DNA of 64,000 nt from Piscinibacter sp. (GTDB lineage Bacteria > Pseudomonadota > Gammaproteobacteria > Burkholderiales > Burkholderiaceae_C): NCBI GenBank assembly GCA_016706565.1, contig JADJJI010000011.1, positions 186,001 to 250,000 on the forward strand. Direction: 5' to 3'. Under the pieces are notes generated by a model. It had not been told where the DNA came from. It saw nothing but the letters and a program-made list of their open reading frames with translations, and searched no databases. Each line of letters begins with the position of its first letter. Position 1 is the first letter of the stretch. The translations under genes were made by a program, and so were the position numbers. Positions 55,245 to 64,000 of this stretch are shown piece after piece.

Positions 55245-56318
55245 ATGACCACTCAGGTTCAACCCAAGCCGCTCCTCGAGGACCGGACGTTCCTTCGACA
55301 TTTCTGGCACCCAGTTTGCACGCGCGACGAGCTGGAGACCGCGCATCCTTCGGGCCGCGGCCCGCTGGCGGTAACGCTCCTCGGAAACCGCCTAGCGATC
55401 GCCAAGCTCGGCGGCAAGATCGTCGCGATGGACGATCGCTGCGCGCATCGGTTCGCCGCGCTGTCGAAGGGTACGGTCGTCGACGACACGATCCGCTGCA
55501 ACTATCACGGCTGGCGGTACGACAGTTCGGGCAAGACGGTTCACATCCCCGCATGCCCCGAGTTGCCGATCCCACGCAAGGCAGCCACGAACACGTATCA
55601 GTGCGTCCTGAAATACGACCTGGTCTGGGTACGGCTGGACAGCAGCTGGGACTGCACGGAAGTGCCGTACTTCAGCGATTGGGATACGCCGGACATGCGC
55701 AATGTCGTGGTGCCATCGTACGGATGGAACACCGCTGCCGAACGGCGGTGGGAGAACTTCACCGACCTCTCCCACTTTGCGTTCGTGCACCCCGGCACGC
55801 TCTACGACCCGGCCTATGACAGGCCCCCGATTCCCACAGTGGATCGCGTCGACGGCGAGCTTCGCTTCGCGATCAAGCCGCCGCCCGAAATGATCGACAA
55901 GCTTCCCGAAAATGCGCCCATGGGAACGTTCACCTATCGGTGCACGATGCCCTTCTCGATCAATCTGAAACTGGAGCTGTACAAGGATTCGAGCGCCTTC
56001 ACGCTGTGGACGACCAGTTGCCCCGTCGACGACACGCACTGCCGAAACTTCCTGATCATCAGCAGAGCACAAAAGGACAACGACCCCGACCACGTCCACA
56101 CCGCGTTCCAGAAGGTGGTCCTTCAGGAGGATCAACCCATCATCGAATCGCAGTTCCCCGCAGAGATCTCCGCCGAGGAGGTCTCCCTGCCGACCGACAA
56201 GGTCTCGAACCAGTACCGGAAGTGGCTGCGAGAACTGTCGATCGCCGCAACTGAAGGCAAGGAAGCGTTCGTGCGAACGCTGAAAACCGGGGTCAGGGAC
56301 GAACCGATCAAGGCCTGA
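55245..56318 (+). CDS. ndmB: NdmB-like Rieske oxygenase (N-demethylase)
   Basis: 357 residues. The Rieske site is C66-x-H68 (DDRCAHRFAAL) and C85-x2-H88 (IRCNYHGWRYD); the mononuclear iron site is N171, D174, H177, H182 (ENFTDLSHFAFVHPGTLYDP). The start LLEDRTFLRHFWHPVCT and the later TLWTTSCPVDDTHCRNFLII are close to the NdmA/NdmB family, and the extended GTLYDP and DPDHVHTAFQKVVLQEDQPI favour the NdmB branch. NdmB is the N3-demethylase of theobromine (3,7-dimethylxanthine). The substrate preference here is inferred. 21 bp after ndmE-like. Confidence 0.86.
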   Translation: MTTQVQPKPLLEDRTFLRHFWHPVCTRDELETAHPSGRGPLAVTLLGNRLAIAKLGGKIVAMDDRCAHRFAALSKGTVVDDTIRCNYHGWRYDSSGKTVHIPACPELPIPRKAATNTYQCVLKYDLVWVRLDSSWDCTEVPYFSDWDTPDMRNVVVPSYGWNTAAERRWENFTDLSHFAFVHPGTLYDPAYDRPPIPTVDRVDGELRFAIKPPPEMIDKLPENAPMGTFTYRCTMPFSINLKLELYKDSSAFTLWTTSCPVDDTHCRNFLIISRAQKDNDPDHVHTAFQKVVLQEDQPIIESQFPAEISAEEVSLPTDKVSNQYRKWLRELSIAATEGKEAFVRTLKTGVRDEPIKA

Positions 56319-56332
56319 ACTTCTCGTCCCTG

Positions 56333-56397
56333 GCAGGGCGTGCGCCCTGCATCAACTGTGCGGACCAACTCCCCAGGGCGTCAGTGACGCTCTGGGG
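56333..56397. promoter_or_regulatory. Two strong hairpins between the ndmB-like and TIM-barrel genes
   Basis: GCAGGGCG/CGCCCTGC (56333-56350) is an 8-bp stem with a 2-base loop. CCCCAGGGCGTCA/TGACGCTCTGGGG (56371-56397) is a 13-bp near-perfect stem with one central base. No T-run follows. They may partly terminate or protect the upstream transcript, or act as an operator before the next unit. Confidence 0.5.
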
Positions 56398-56415
56398 TCA
56401 ACTTGTCTATTACCC

Positions 56416-57467
56416 ATGAAGTTTCCATTCTCTTTGGGCTGCAATGGCCGCGGCGTCGTGCACATCGAAGGCACGCCCATGACCGTGGACCAACAGTTCC
56501 GGCTCCTCAAGTCCGCCGGCGTCTACGATCACTTTGATCGCATGCCCCAGCCAGGCGAGGAGCGGGAGTATCTCGACGCTGCGAACAGGCACGGCATTCC
56601 GATCCGTACCGGCCTATGGTGGTACACGGCAGGCCAAGACGAAGCTCTGCTGGAGAAGAACCTTCGCATCAGCAGAGAAGGTGGAGCCGAGTTTCACGAC
56701 ATCATGCTCCACATCCGGCACCAGCGCGGATCGGTGCTGACGGACGACGAGATCGTTGCCTTCTACGAGCTGGCGCACAACCTCGGCAACAAGATCGGGA
56801 TCGAGATCGGCTTCGAGAATCACATCTACATGTGGTCCGAAGATCCGCGACGGGTAGAGCCGATCGCGCGTAAGGTGCAAGCGCGAGGCATGCCATTCAA
56901 GTTCGTGTTGGATCACAGCCATGTGTTGATCAAGGTCGACAACCCGGAAGAGCAGGACATCATCGGCATCCGCGAAGACGTCGACAGCGGTGCACTGCTG
57001 CTCGATCCGTACGAGTCGGGCAACGTTCTGGATCAGTGGATGAACCTGAACATGGTCCACTGGCTACAGGTGCGGCCCGTGTCCCCGAACGGACCAAAGA
57101 ACCGCTGGGCTATCAAGAACAACAACAGCTACGACGGCGGCAGCTATGGGCGCCCCTGTCAGTACCCATTCATCAAGCCGAAGCCGGGCGAGTGGCATAG
57201 CTCTTGGCACGCCTATCGGGTCGAACCTTGCAAGGAGGTCGTACGCCGCATGCTGCGGCATCACCTCTGCAATGCGAGCAGCCCCCTTCGATACATCACG
57301 ACCGACATGATCGACATGGCGGACTACGGCGAAAACGCCAAGTACTCGCTCTTTGAGCAGAACGTGGCCATTGCGACCTGGATCCGAAGGACCTGGGACG
57401 AGATGGTGGACCAAGAAGCGGCCAACCGCGCGCGCGGCCGCGACAGCAAGCAGGAAGGAGCCCGAGA

Positions 57468-57471
<4 letters not shown>
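56416..57471 (+). CDS. Xylose-isomerase-like TIM-barrel protein of unknown role
   Basis: 351 residues. Layout fits the sugar-phosphate isomerase/AP-endonuclease-like TIM barrel: [14 protein letters not shown] and [14 protein letters not shown] give the Glu and Asp/His residues usual for metal binding, with [18 protein letters not shown] earlier. No cofactor motif. It is followed by frmA with a GTGA overlap, so it is cotranscribed with the formaldehyde genes. Function unknown; a role in the methylxanthine or one-carbon branch is inference from position. Confidence 0.75.
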
Positions 57472-58574
<1,103 letters not shown>

Positions 58575-58576
58575 CT

Positions 58577-59431
58577 ATGACCATCGAAGTTCTCGAGGAG
58601 TACCGCTGCTTCGGCGGAGTCACCCGCCAGCTGCAGCATCACTCGGCGGAAATTGGCTTGCCGATGAATTTCTCCGTTTATCTTCCGCCGGCAGTCATGC
58701 GCGGCGAGACGGTCCCGGCGTTGATATGGCTGGCCGGTCTGACGTGCAACGAGCAGACGTTCATGATCAAGGCCGGCGCGCAGCGAGTGGCCGCTCAACT
58801 TGGCGTCGCCCTGATCGCCCCAGATACGAGCCCACGCGGCGCTAAGGTGCCGGGAGAGGAAGAGGACTGGGACTTCGGTGTGGGGGCTGGCTTCTACTTG
58901 GATGCGACCGAGCCGGCCTGGTCGAAGCACTACCGCATGGAAAGCTGGCTCGTTCGGGAACTGGTACCGCTGTTAAGTTCCAGCTTTCGGATCGACGCGA
59001 AGCGCCTGGGCTTGTTCGGGCACTCCATGGGTGGACACGGTGCTCTGACATTGGCGCTCAGACATCCAGGCTTGTTCCGCACCCTCTCTGCGTTCGCGCC
59101 GATCTGCGCGCCAACGCAGTGCCCATGGGGCTCCAAGGCGTTTTACGGCTATCTCGGTGACGACTTCGAGCGCTGGAAGACGCACGACGCGTCAGCGCTG
59201 ATGCGGCGCCAACGTTCGGCCCCATTTCCGGAAGGCATCCTTGTGGACCAGGGCCTATCGGACAAGTTTTTGGCATCGCAACTTCTTCCGGAGAAACTCG
59301 AAGCAGCTTGCGAGAGTATTGGCCAGTCGCTGACACTGCGCAGACATGAGGGCTACGACCACGGGTACTACTTCATCTCGACGTTCATCGAGGACCACCT
59401 GCGGTTCCACGTTGAGAGACTGAACAAGTAG
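58577..59431 (+). CDS. fghA: S-formylglutathione hydrolase
   Basis: 284 residues. Esterase D family: LIWLAGLTCNEQTFMIKAGA, nucleophile S150 in GLFGHSMGGHGAL, acid in DQGLSDKFL and histidine in GYDHGYYF. It hydrolyses S-formylglutathione to formate and glutathione, the step after FrmA. Last gene of the TIM-barrel-frmA-fghA unit. Confidence 0.96.
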   Translation: MTIEVLEEYRCFGGVTRQLQHHSAEIGLPMNFSVYLPPAVMRGETVPALIWLAGLTCNEQTFMIKAGAQRVAAQLGVALIAPDTSPRGAKVPGEEEDWDFGVGAGFYLDATEPAWSKHYRMESWLVRELVPLLSSSFRIDAKRLGLFGHSMGGHGALTLALRHPGLFRTLSAFAPICAPTQCPWGSKAFYGYLGDDFERWKTHDASALMRRQRSAPFPEGILVDQGLSDKFLASQLLPEKLEAACESIGQSLTLRRHEGYDHGYYFISTFIEDHLRFHVERLNK

Positions 59432-59453
59432 ACCTCCCGTTCCGGGCTCACCT

Positions 59454-59495
59454 CTGGCCCCAGACTGCAGGTGATGACCATGCATTCGGGGCCAG
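59454..59495. other. Inverted repeat after fghA, within a gene-free stretch
   Basis: CTGGCCCC (59454-59461) and GGGGCCAG (59488-59495) form a perfect 8-bp stem with a 26-base loop just after the fghA stop. It may end or stabilise the transcript; no T-run. The rest of 59432-60022 holds no gene, but contains the operator-like site at 59656-59698. Confidence 0.35.
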
Positions 59496-59655
59496 TAGGC
59501 GTGCGTGGCCTCGCTGCGCATTGAACTTCTTGGGTCAACTACGCCCGCTTCGCGAATGTGCAAGCGCGCAGCTGTTGACACCTGCGGCCGCACGCGCTGA
59601 GCGCATCCAGCCCCCTCCGCACCTCGCCCTTCTGAGGTCCAGTTGCACCTCGCCC

Positions 59656-59698
59656 GTCTCCGCACGTTCTCGTTTCAAGCATGAAACGGAACGTCTCG
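59656..59698. promoter_or_regulatory. Candidate LysR operator, site 2 (upstream of tsx-like gene)
   Basis: GTCTCCGCACG, then the perfect dyad CGTTTCA-AGCA-TGAAACG (59671-59688), then ACGTCTCG. It aligns with site 1 over 42-43 bases with the same flanks. It lies 325 bp before the porin start codon. Confidence 0.6.
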
Positions 59699-60022
59699 CG
59701 GCAAGCACTTATCGGCCAGCAGAGCGCCCGCTATTGTGACCAAATCATTTCGTTTGACGCGAAGCAAACAAGCCGCTCTCAAAAGGGGCGCTGTCGCAGA
59801 AACCAGACGTTCGATCTCGCAGTGTCTAGCCATCACGTTGCCGAACTCAACGCGCTGCGCAAGCCAGATATGGCGAGAGGGACTGTAGGACTGCGCCACC
59901 GCAGATTGCTCGGGTGAGGCGATGCCAACGAGCCGAGCAACTCGGCGTGCCACTGCACTGAACGCTCTCGTCGGTGCTTGGCGCCGCCCAGTAAACAGAC
60001 AACCACAACCAACGGAGCAACT

Positions 60023-60838
60023 ATGAAACTTTGGGCCATCACACTTGCCCTCCTCGCGACGACAACGGCAAATGCCGCCGACTGGAGCGACGCGTTCATC
60101 TCGTACTCGCGAGGTTCGAAGTATCACGAACCTGCAAATCCGGACGACATCACAAAGGACGTGATCACGGTGTCCTACATCGGAGGCAACGGTCTGGGAT
60201 CGAACTTCTTCGCCGTCGACATGCTGAAGTCGGACGAGAAGAATCCGGCGAACAACGGAACGCATGGAGCCCAAGAGGTCTACGTCGTGTTCCGCAACAC
60301 TCTCAGCTTCAGCAAGCTCTCGGGCTCTGAGGTGAAGTTTGGCCCCGTGCGCGATGTCGCATTGGAGTCGGGCATCGACTTCAGTTCGAAGAATGACGCC
60401 TTCGGTGGCGCCGAGTACAAATGGATGTTCGGACCCAAGTTGGAATTCGATGTTCCAGGCTATCTGTCGCTGGGCCTGCTGGCGCTCAAGGACACAGGGA
60501 ACAACTCTTTCGCCGGCAAACTCGTCAACTCTCCCGTTACCTGGCGACTGTCGACCGTTTGGAGCTTTGATGTTCCGCTCGGTGCGCCGGCCTTGTTCAA
60601 GGGTTGGGCGACCTATACGGGAACCCGAGGCAAGGATGGCTTTGGCGGTGACACCTACCCCGAAATCTGGACGGAGATGGCCTTGATGTGGGATCTCGGC
60701 GCGGTGACTGGCGCAAAGCCAAAGAAGTATTACGCGGGACTTGGCTACCAGTACATCCGCAACAAGTTCAACAACTCTCCGGACTTGGTCGGAACTCGCG
60801 TCTCGGCGCCCTCGTTGCGTCTCGAGGCCCACTTCTAA
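60023..60838 (+). CDS. Tsx-like nucleoside-type outer-membrane porin
   Basis: 271 residues. Signal peptide MKLWAITLALLATTTANAA, then DWSDAFISYSRGSKYHEPAN, a pattern of the Channel_Tsx (nucleoside-specific porin) family. Alternating strands run to the C-terminal SAPSLRLEAHF with a terminal Phe as in outer-membrane barrels. In this cluster it probably lets purine alkaloids cross the outer membrane, matching the PnrA-type binding proteins. Its operator-like site is shared with the BMP-ndm operon. Confidence 0.85.
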   Translation: MKLWAITLALLATTTANAADWSDAFISYSRGSKYHEPANPDDITKDVITVSYIGGNGLGSNFFAVDMLKSDEKNPANNGTHGAQEVYVVFRNTLSFSKLSGSEVKFGPVRDVALESGIDFSSKNDAFGGAEYKWMFGPKLEFDVPGYLSLGLLALKDTGNNSFAGKLVNSPVTWRLSTVWSFDVPLGAPALFKGWATYTGTRGKDGFGGDTYPEIWTEMALMWDLGAVTGAKPKKYYAGLGYQYIRNKFNNSPDLVGTRVSAPSLRLEAHF

Positions 60839-60933
60839 TGTCCGAGGCGGGGGGCGACGAGCCGCCCTCCGCCGCTATGGAGTTCACCCTTGAGTAGCTG
60901 TCGGGGTGACACCCGTTCATCGAGATTCGACCT

Positions 60934-61383
60934 ATGACGAAACCCATGAAGTTCACTCCACTTTTCAACATCTTCTGTCGAGACGTCGAGCGTCAGATGC
61001 GCTTCTATCAGGCGATCGTCGGCTGGCGGGACATTCCGGAGTGGTCATCGAGCATCTATCGCGTGCTCGAACGAGACGGCGTGCAGATCGGCTTCAACGG
61101 ATGGAAAGCTTTCGAGCTGCTCGGACTCGCCGACCGAAGGCGGGCTCCGCGGCAAGACTTCAAGGTCTCGGCGATGCTGAGCTTTGTCGTTGACGAGCCA
61201 GCGGCCGTCGACGAGGTGGCCGGCTCGGTGCCGGAGCTAGGCGGACGAGTCATCCAGGGGCCTTTCCCGACCTACTACGGGCACTGGCAACTCGTGTTCG
61301 CAGACCCTGAAGGCAATGTCGCGCGGATCACCTGCCCAAAACTGCCACGCGGCGTAGAGATTCCAGTGGTCGATCTGGCGTGA
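60934..61383 (+). CDS. VOC-family (glyoxalase/bleomycin-resistance fold) protein
   Basis: 149 residues. FNIFCRDVERQMRFYQAIVG at the start and WQLVFADPEGNVARITCP at the end are the paired beta-alpha-beta-beta-beta modules of VOC proteins. The metal ligands are not all evident. Family members include lyases, dioxygenases and binding proteins; the role here is unknown. It follows the porin by 95 bp and is ended by a terminator at 61478. Confidence 0.85.
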   Translation: MTKPMKFTPLFNIFCRDVERQMRFYQAIVGWRDIPEWSSSIYRVLERDGVQIGFNGWKAFELLGLADRRRAPRQDFKVSAMLSFVVDEPAAVDEVAGSVPELGGRVIQGPFPTYYGHWQLVFADPEGNVARITCPKLPRGVEIPVVDLA

Positions 61384-61477
61384 GTCGCTTGACCTCAGTG
61401 CCACAGAGCAGCTAGCCACCAGTCCGACAAGTTTGTCTCCGCGCCACCGTCAGCGCCCGTCTGATTGAGCGCAATTT

Positions 61478-61509
61478 GGCCCGCAGCGAGAGCAGCGGGC
61501 CTTTTTTTT
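61478..61509 (+). terminator. Rho-independent terminator after the VOC gene
   Basis: GGCCCGC (61478-61484) pairs with GCGGGCC (61495-61501) across a 10-base loop, followed by eight T. Ends the tsx-VOC transcript. The remaining sequence to 61886 holds no gene. Confidence 0.85.
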
Positions 61510-61570
61510 GGGCTAGCGCGCCTCGCCGATGAAGGGGCCAATGCGCGCACACGATCTTCGTTGCAGATGT

Positions 61571-61593
61571 GGAACGCAGCGTTTCGAACGCTC
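61571..61593. promoter_or_regulatory. Candidate LysR operator, site 3 (upstream of ndmA-like gene)
   Basis: Read on the minus strand it contains GAAACGCTGCGT, identical over 12 bases to site 1, and is flanked by TTCGAA. It lies about 295 bp before the ndmA-like start. The match is shorter than for sites 1 and 2, so confidence is lower. Confidence 0.45.
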
Positions 61594-61886
61594 CCTTTCG
61601 ACACCGGATATGCACAGATAGATTTTGTCAACAGTCAATTCGCCACTGTCACATACGAGGTGAAGCCAGGTGCAGGTCGTTTCGATGGGGTCGATGTTGG
61701 GTGCGAGCGCAGCCGTTCTGCGAACCGCACTCGAAGGCATTGAGACACCGAGTACGTCCATGAGCCATAGGCACCAAGAGGTTCAGCTATCCGAGCATGC
61801 CCAGCTTCTTGGGCGATCTGGAAGTTTCGCTGAAGGCCGGCTCGGTATGAGCCATTAAGAGTAGATCGACCACTGGAGACAATTTC

Positions 61887-62945
61887 GTGCAAACCAACCC
61901 GCTGATCAAGGACACCTCCTACCTTCGCCATTTTTGGCATCCCGTTTGCTCCCTGCAGGAACTCGAGATGGCAAGCCCCTCCGGACTTGGTCCACTCGCC
62001 GTGACGCTCCTGAACGAGCACCTCGTGGTCGCAAAGCTAGGCGGCAAGATCGTCACGCTGAGGGATCGCTGCCCCCACCGTTCTGCCAAGCTTTCTGGAG
62101 GCAAGGTGGTGGGAGAGGACATCCAGTGTCCCTACCACGGGTGGCAGTACCGCGCTGACGGCACCTGCTCGCATATTCCTGCGCTGCCGGAAGGTCCGAT
62201 CCCCGCCAAGGCGCGCGTCGAGCGATTCGAGTGCGAGGAGCGCTATGGCCTGATCTGGGTGCGACTCGATTCGTCGTACGACTGCACGGAGATTCCGTTC
62301 TTCAGCGCAGCGAACGATCCGAAGTTCAAGATCATCATTCAAGAGCCGTACTACTGGAAGAGTTCCGCTGAGCGGCGATGGGAGAACTTCACCGACTTCT
62401 CGCACTTCGCTTTCGTGCATCCGAAGACGCTCTTTGACCCCAACGCGGCCCAGCCGCCGCTTGTGCCAATGGATCGGGTCAATGGCCAGTTCCGTTTCGT
62501 CTACGACACCCCGAAAGGCATGGACGTCAACAAGCTCGCGATCATCGGCAAGTTCTCCTACATCTGCTCGATGCCTTTCGCGATCGACCTCTCGTCACTG
62601 AAGTACAGCGACAACACCACGAGCGTCCTGTTCAATGTCTCCTGCCCGGTCAGTGACACGGAGACGAAGAACTACTTCATCTTCGCGCGCGAGAAACACG
62701 ACGACGCCGACTGGCCGCACATCAGCTTCAACAATCTCGTGTTTGCCGAAGACAAGCCGATCATCGAATCAGAGTCGCCTCAGTACATTCCGGACGACGA
62801 GGTTTCCGTCGTCACCGACAAGGTCTCCACGCAGTACAGAAAGTGGTTGCGGGAACTCGAGGCAGCGGCCAAGGAAGGAAAGGAAGCCTTCAAGAAGGCC
62901 CTTCACGGGCGTGCGATCGAAAGCGACCGCACCTACACAGGTTGA
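61887..62945 (+). CDS. ndmA: NdmA-like Rieske oxygenase (N-demethylase)
   Basis: 352 residues. The Rieske site is C62-x-H64 (RDRCPHRSAKLSGG) and C81-x2-H84 (IQCPYHGWQY); the mononuclear site is N167, D170, H173, H178 (ENFTDFSHFAFVHPKTLFDP). RYGLIWVRLDSSYDCTEIPF, FFSAANDPKFKIIIQEPYYW and FVYDTPKGM are, from memory, near the NdmA sequence of Pseudomonas putida CBB5, the N1-demethylase that converts caffeine to theobromine. Starts with GTG 61887 behind CTGGAGA. It and the ndmB-like protein differ enough to be distinct paralogues. Confidence 0.88.
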   Translation: MQTNPLIKDTSYLRHFWHPVCSLQELEMASPSGLGPLAVTLLNEHLVVAKLGGKIVTLRDRCPHRSAKLSGGKVVGEDIQCPYHGWQYRADGTCSHIPALPEGPIPAKARVERFECEERYGLIWVRLDSSYDCTEIPFFSAANDPKFKIIIQEPYYWKSSAERRWENFTDFSHFAFVHPKTLFDPNAAQPPLVPMDRVNGQFRFVYDTPKGMDVNKLAIIGKFSYICSMPFAIDLSSLKYSDNTTSVLFNVSCPVSDTETKNYFIFAREKHDDADWPHISFNNLVFAEDKPIIESESPQYIPDDEVSVVTDKVSTQYRKWLRELEAAAKEGKEAFKKALHGRAIESDRTYTG

Positions 62946-62977
62946 AGTTCTCTGAGAACAACCGAGAAGGACCTGAA

Positions 62978-64000
62978 ATGATCCGATTTCTTACGCATAC
63001 CGCGACAGGCGTCGTTCGCGCCGCATCGCGTGGCCTCTTGTTGGCAGCACGAGCTCGTGCATCTTCGAGTCTTCGGCGATCACTCTTCGCGCTCTCAATG
63101 CTGCTTGCCACGGGCCTGGCATTCGCGGCGCCGCCCAAGATCGTCTTCCTGTACAGCGCTCCGGTAGGGGACGCTGGTTGGGGCTTCGCTCACGAGAAGG
63201 CCCGTCGCGAAGTCCAGGCGAAGTTCGGTACCAAGATTGAGACCAGCTTCATCGACAGCGTTACGGAAGGACCAGATTCGGAGCGTGTGGTGCGAGAACT
63301 CATATCGCAGGGAGCGAAGATGGTTGTCGGGACCAGCTTTGGCTACATGGATCCGATGCTGAGAGTCTCTGGCGACTATGGCGACGTCAAGTTCGAACAT
63401 GCTTCGGGCTATAAGACCTCGCCGAACATGCGGATCTTCAATAGCCGCATCTACGAAGGCTACTACCTGGCGGGCGTTGTGGCTGGCTCGATGACCAAGA
63501 CGAACGTGCTCGGCTTTGTAGGGGCAGTGCCGATCCCGGAAGTCATTCGAAATCTGAACAGCTTCACCCTGGGGGCTCTGTCGGTCAACCCGAAGGTGAC
63601 CACGAAGATCGTCTGGACGAACGAGTGGTTCAACCCACCGAAAGAGACAGACGCCGCCAACTCATTGATCAACAACGGCGCGGATGTGCTGATGCAGAAC
63701 ACCGCGTCTCCGGCGGTCCTTCAAACCGCGCAACAGCGGGGCAAGCGTGCGTTTGGCGTCTACTCCGACATGACGTCGTATGCGCCAAAGGCCAGCCTCG
63801 GTTCAGCGATCATCAACTGGACGCCCTACTACACGCGAGCTATCCAAGACTACCTGGACGGCACGTGGAAGACCGGCGCCAGCCTCTGGGGGGTCAAGCA
63901 GGGTGCCGTCGACCTGGTCGGTCTTGCGGCCGATGTTCCGGCACAGACAAAGGCCAAGTTGGAGGAGGTCAAGTCGGGCCTGCGAAACGGATCGTTCGCG
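62978..64000 (+). CDS. Second BMP-family periplasmic binding protein, 3' truncated
   Basis: 341 residues are visible and the reading frame continues past the right edge. A long signal sequence (RRSLFALSMLLATGLAFA) precedes KIVFLYSAPVGDAGWGFAHE, the BMP opening, and later GTSFGYMDPMLR, GYYLAGVVAGSM and FVGAVPIPEVIRNLN. It differs clearly from the first BMP protein (50974), so the two may bind different ligands of the pathway. 32 bp after the ndmA-like gene, likely cotranscribed. Confidence 0.9.
   Translation, partial: MIRFLTHTATGVVRAASRGLLLAARARASSSLRRSLFALSMLLATGLAFAAPPKIVFLYSAPVGDAGWGFAHEKARREVQAKFGTKIETSFIDSVTEGPDSERVVRELISQGAKMVVGTSFGYMDPMLRVSGDYGDVKFEHASGYKTSPNMRIFNSRIYEGYYLAGVVAGSMTKTNVLGFVGAVPIPEVIRNLNSFTLGALSVNPKVTTKIVWTNEWFNPPKETDAANSLINNGADVLMQNTASPAVLQTAQQRGKRAFGVYSDMTSYAPKASLGSAIINWTPYYTRAIQDYLDGTWKTGASLWGVKQGAVDLVGLAADVPAQTKAKLEEVKSGLRNGSFA

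Noticed and set aside
59675-60832. 385-codon minus-strand open frame over the tsx-like gene
   Set aside because: Antisense to a gene with signal peptide and porin features; no domain of its own.

Overview
The window is GC-rich throughout and reads as one chromosomal stretch of a betaproteobacterium. Gene style (cobalamin-dependent ribonucleotide reductase, 7TMR-DISM histidine kinase, CZB-type chemoreceptor, BMP-family and Rieske genes) suggests Burkholderiales, loosely of the Leptothrix/Roseateles/Rubrivivax type. The order is inferred from protein style; no marker gene such as rRNA is present. It divides into three blocks.

Block 1 (1-12.4 kb) looks like ordinary chromosome. It holds a truncated TPR-EAL signalling protein, a 7TMR-DISM histidine kinase with its NarL/LuxR-type response regulator, two small secreted proteins, a methyl-accepting chemotaxis protein with a C-terminal zinc-binding CZB domain, a putidaredoxin-type ferredoxin with its reductase, and the class II ribonucleotide reductase NrdJ, which ends at a clear terminator.

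Block 2 (12.4-47.5 kb) is an accessory island packed with defence and mobility genes. In order it holds: tandem 21-22-bp repeats; a HigB-like toxin with a HigA/ImmA-IrrE fusion antitoxin; a four-gene ubiquitin-like conjugation operon (UBL, E2, JAB peptidase, E1); a type I restriction-modification operon (hsdR-hsdM-hsdS) with a DUF4268 protein and a 581-residue orphan; a Tn7-like transposition module (TnsA, a small TnsB-DNA-binding-domain paralogue, TnsB, TnsC, TniQ); an ArdB-like antirestriction protein; and a large STAND-NTPase module. That module comprises a LOTUS-like/STAND/phosphoribosyltransferase-like protein and a DUF4297-like nuclease/STAND protein translationally coupled to a 493-residue partner. 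A ~100-bp copy of the 3' end of ardB flanks the STAND module as a direct repeat. The island ends in a run of 313 G followed by 10 C, almost certainly a sequencing or assembly artefact, which destroys one gene and leaves the right junction unreliable.

Block 3 (47.6-64 kb) begins with a DMT exporter and a divergent LysR regulator. From 49.9 kb to the window edge it is a catabolic cluster that matches the bacterial caffeine/methylxanthine N-demethylation system (Ndm). A LysR regulator diverges from an operon encoding a BMP-family purine-type binding protein, a free-standing Rieske protein equivalent to the N-terminal half of NdmD, an NdmC-like catalytic subunit without Rieske ligands, a reductase equivalent to the C-terminal half of NdmD, an NdmE-like glutathione-transferase homologue and an NdmB-like oxygenase. 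A TIM-barrel protein, glutathione-dependent formaldehyde dehydrogenase and S-formylglutathione hydrolase follow; the last two would remove the formaldehyde released by demethylation. Further downstream are a Tsx-type porin, a VOC protein, an NdmA-like oxygenase and a second BMP protein cut by the window edge. A shared inverted-repeat motif lies before three of these transcription units and is the likely LysR operator. Uptake would run Tsx porin, BMP binding protein, ABC transporter (permeases not in the window), then stepwise N-demethylation by NdmA/NdmB/NdmC-type enzymes fed by one reductase. The arrangement of ndmD as two genes with ndmC between them is the most notable metabolic feature; the STAND and ubiquitin-like operons are the most notable defence features.
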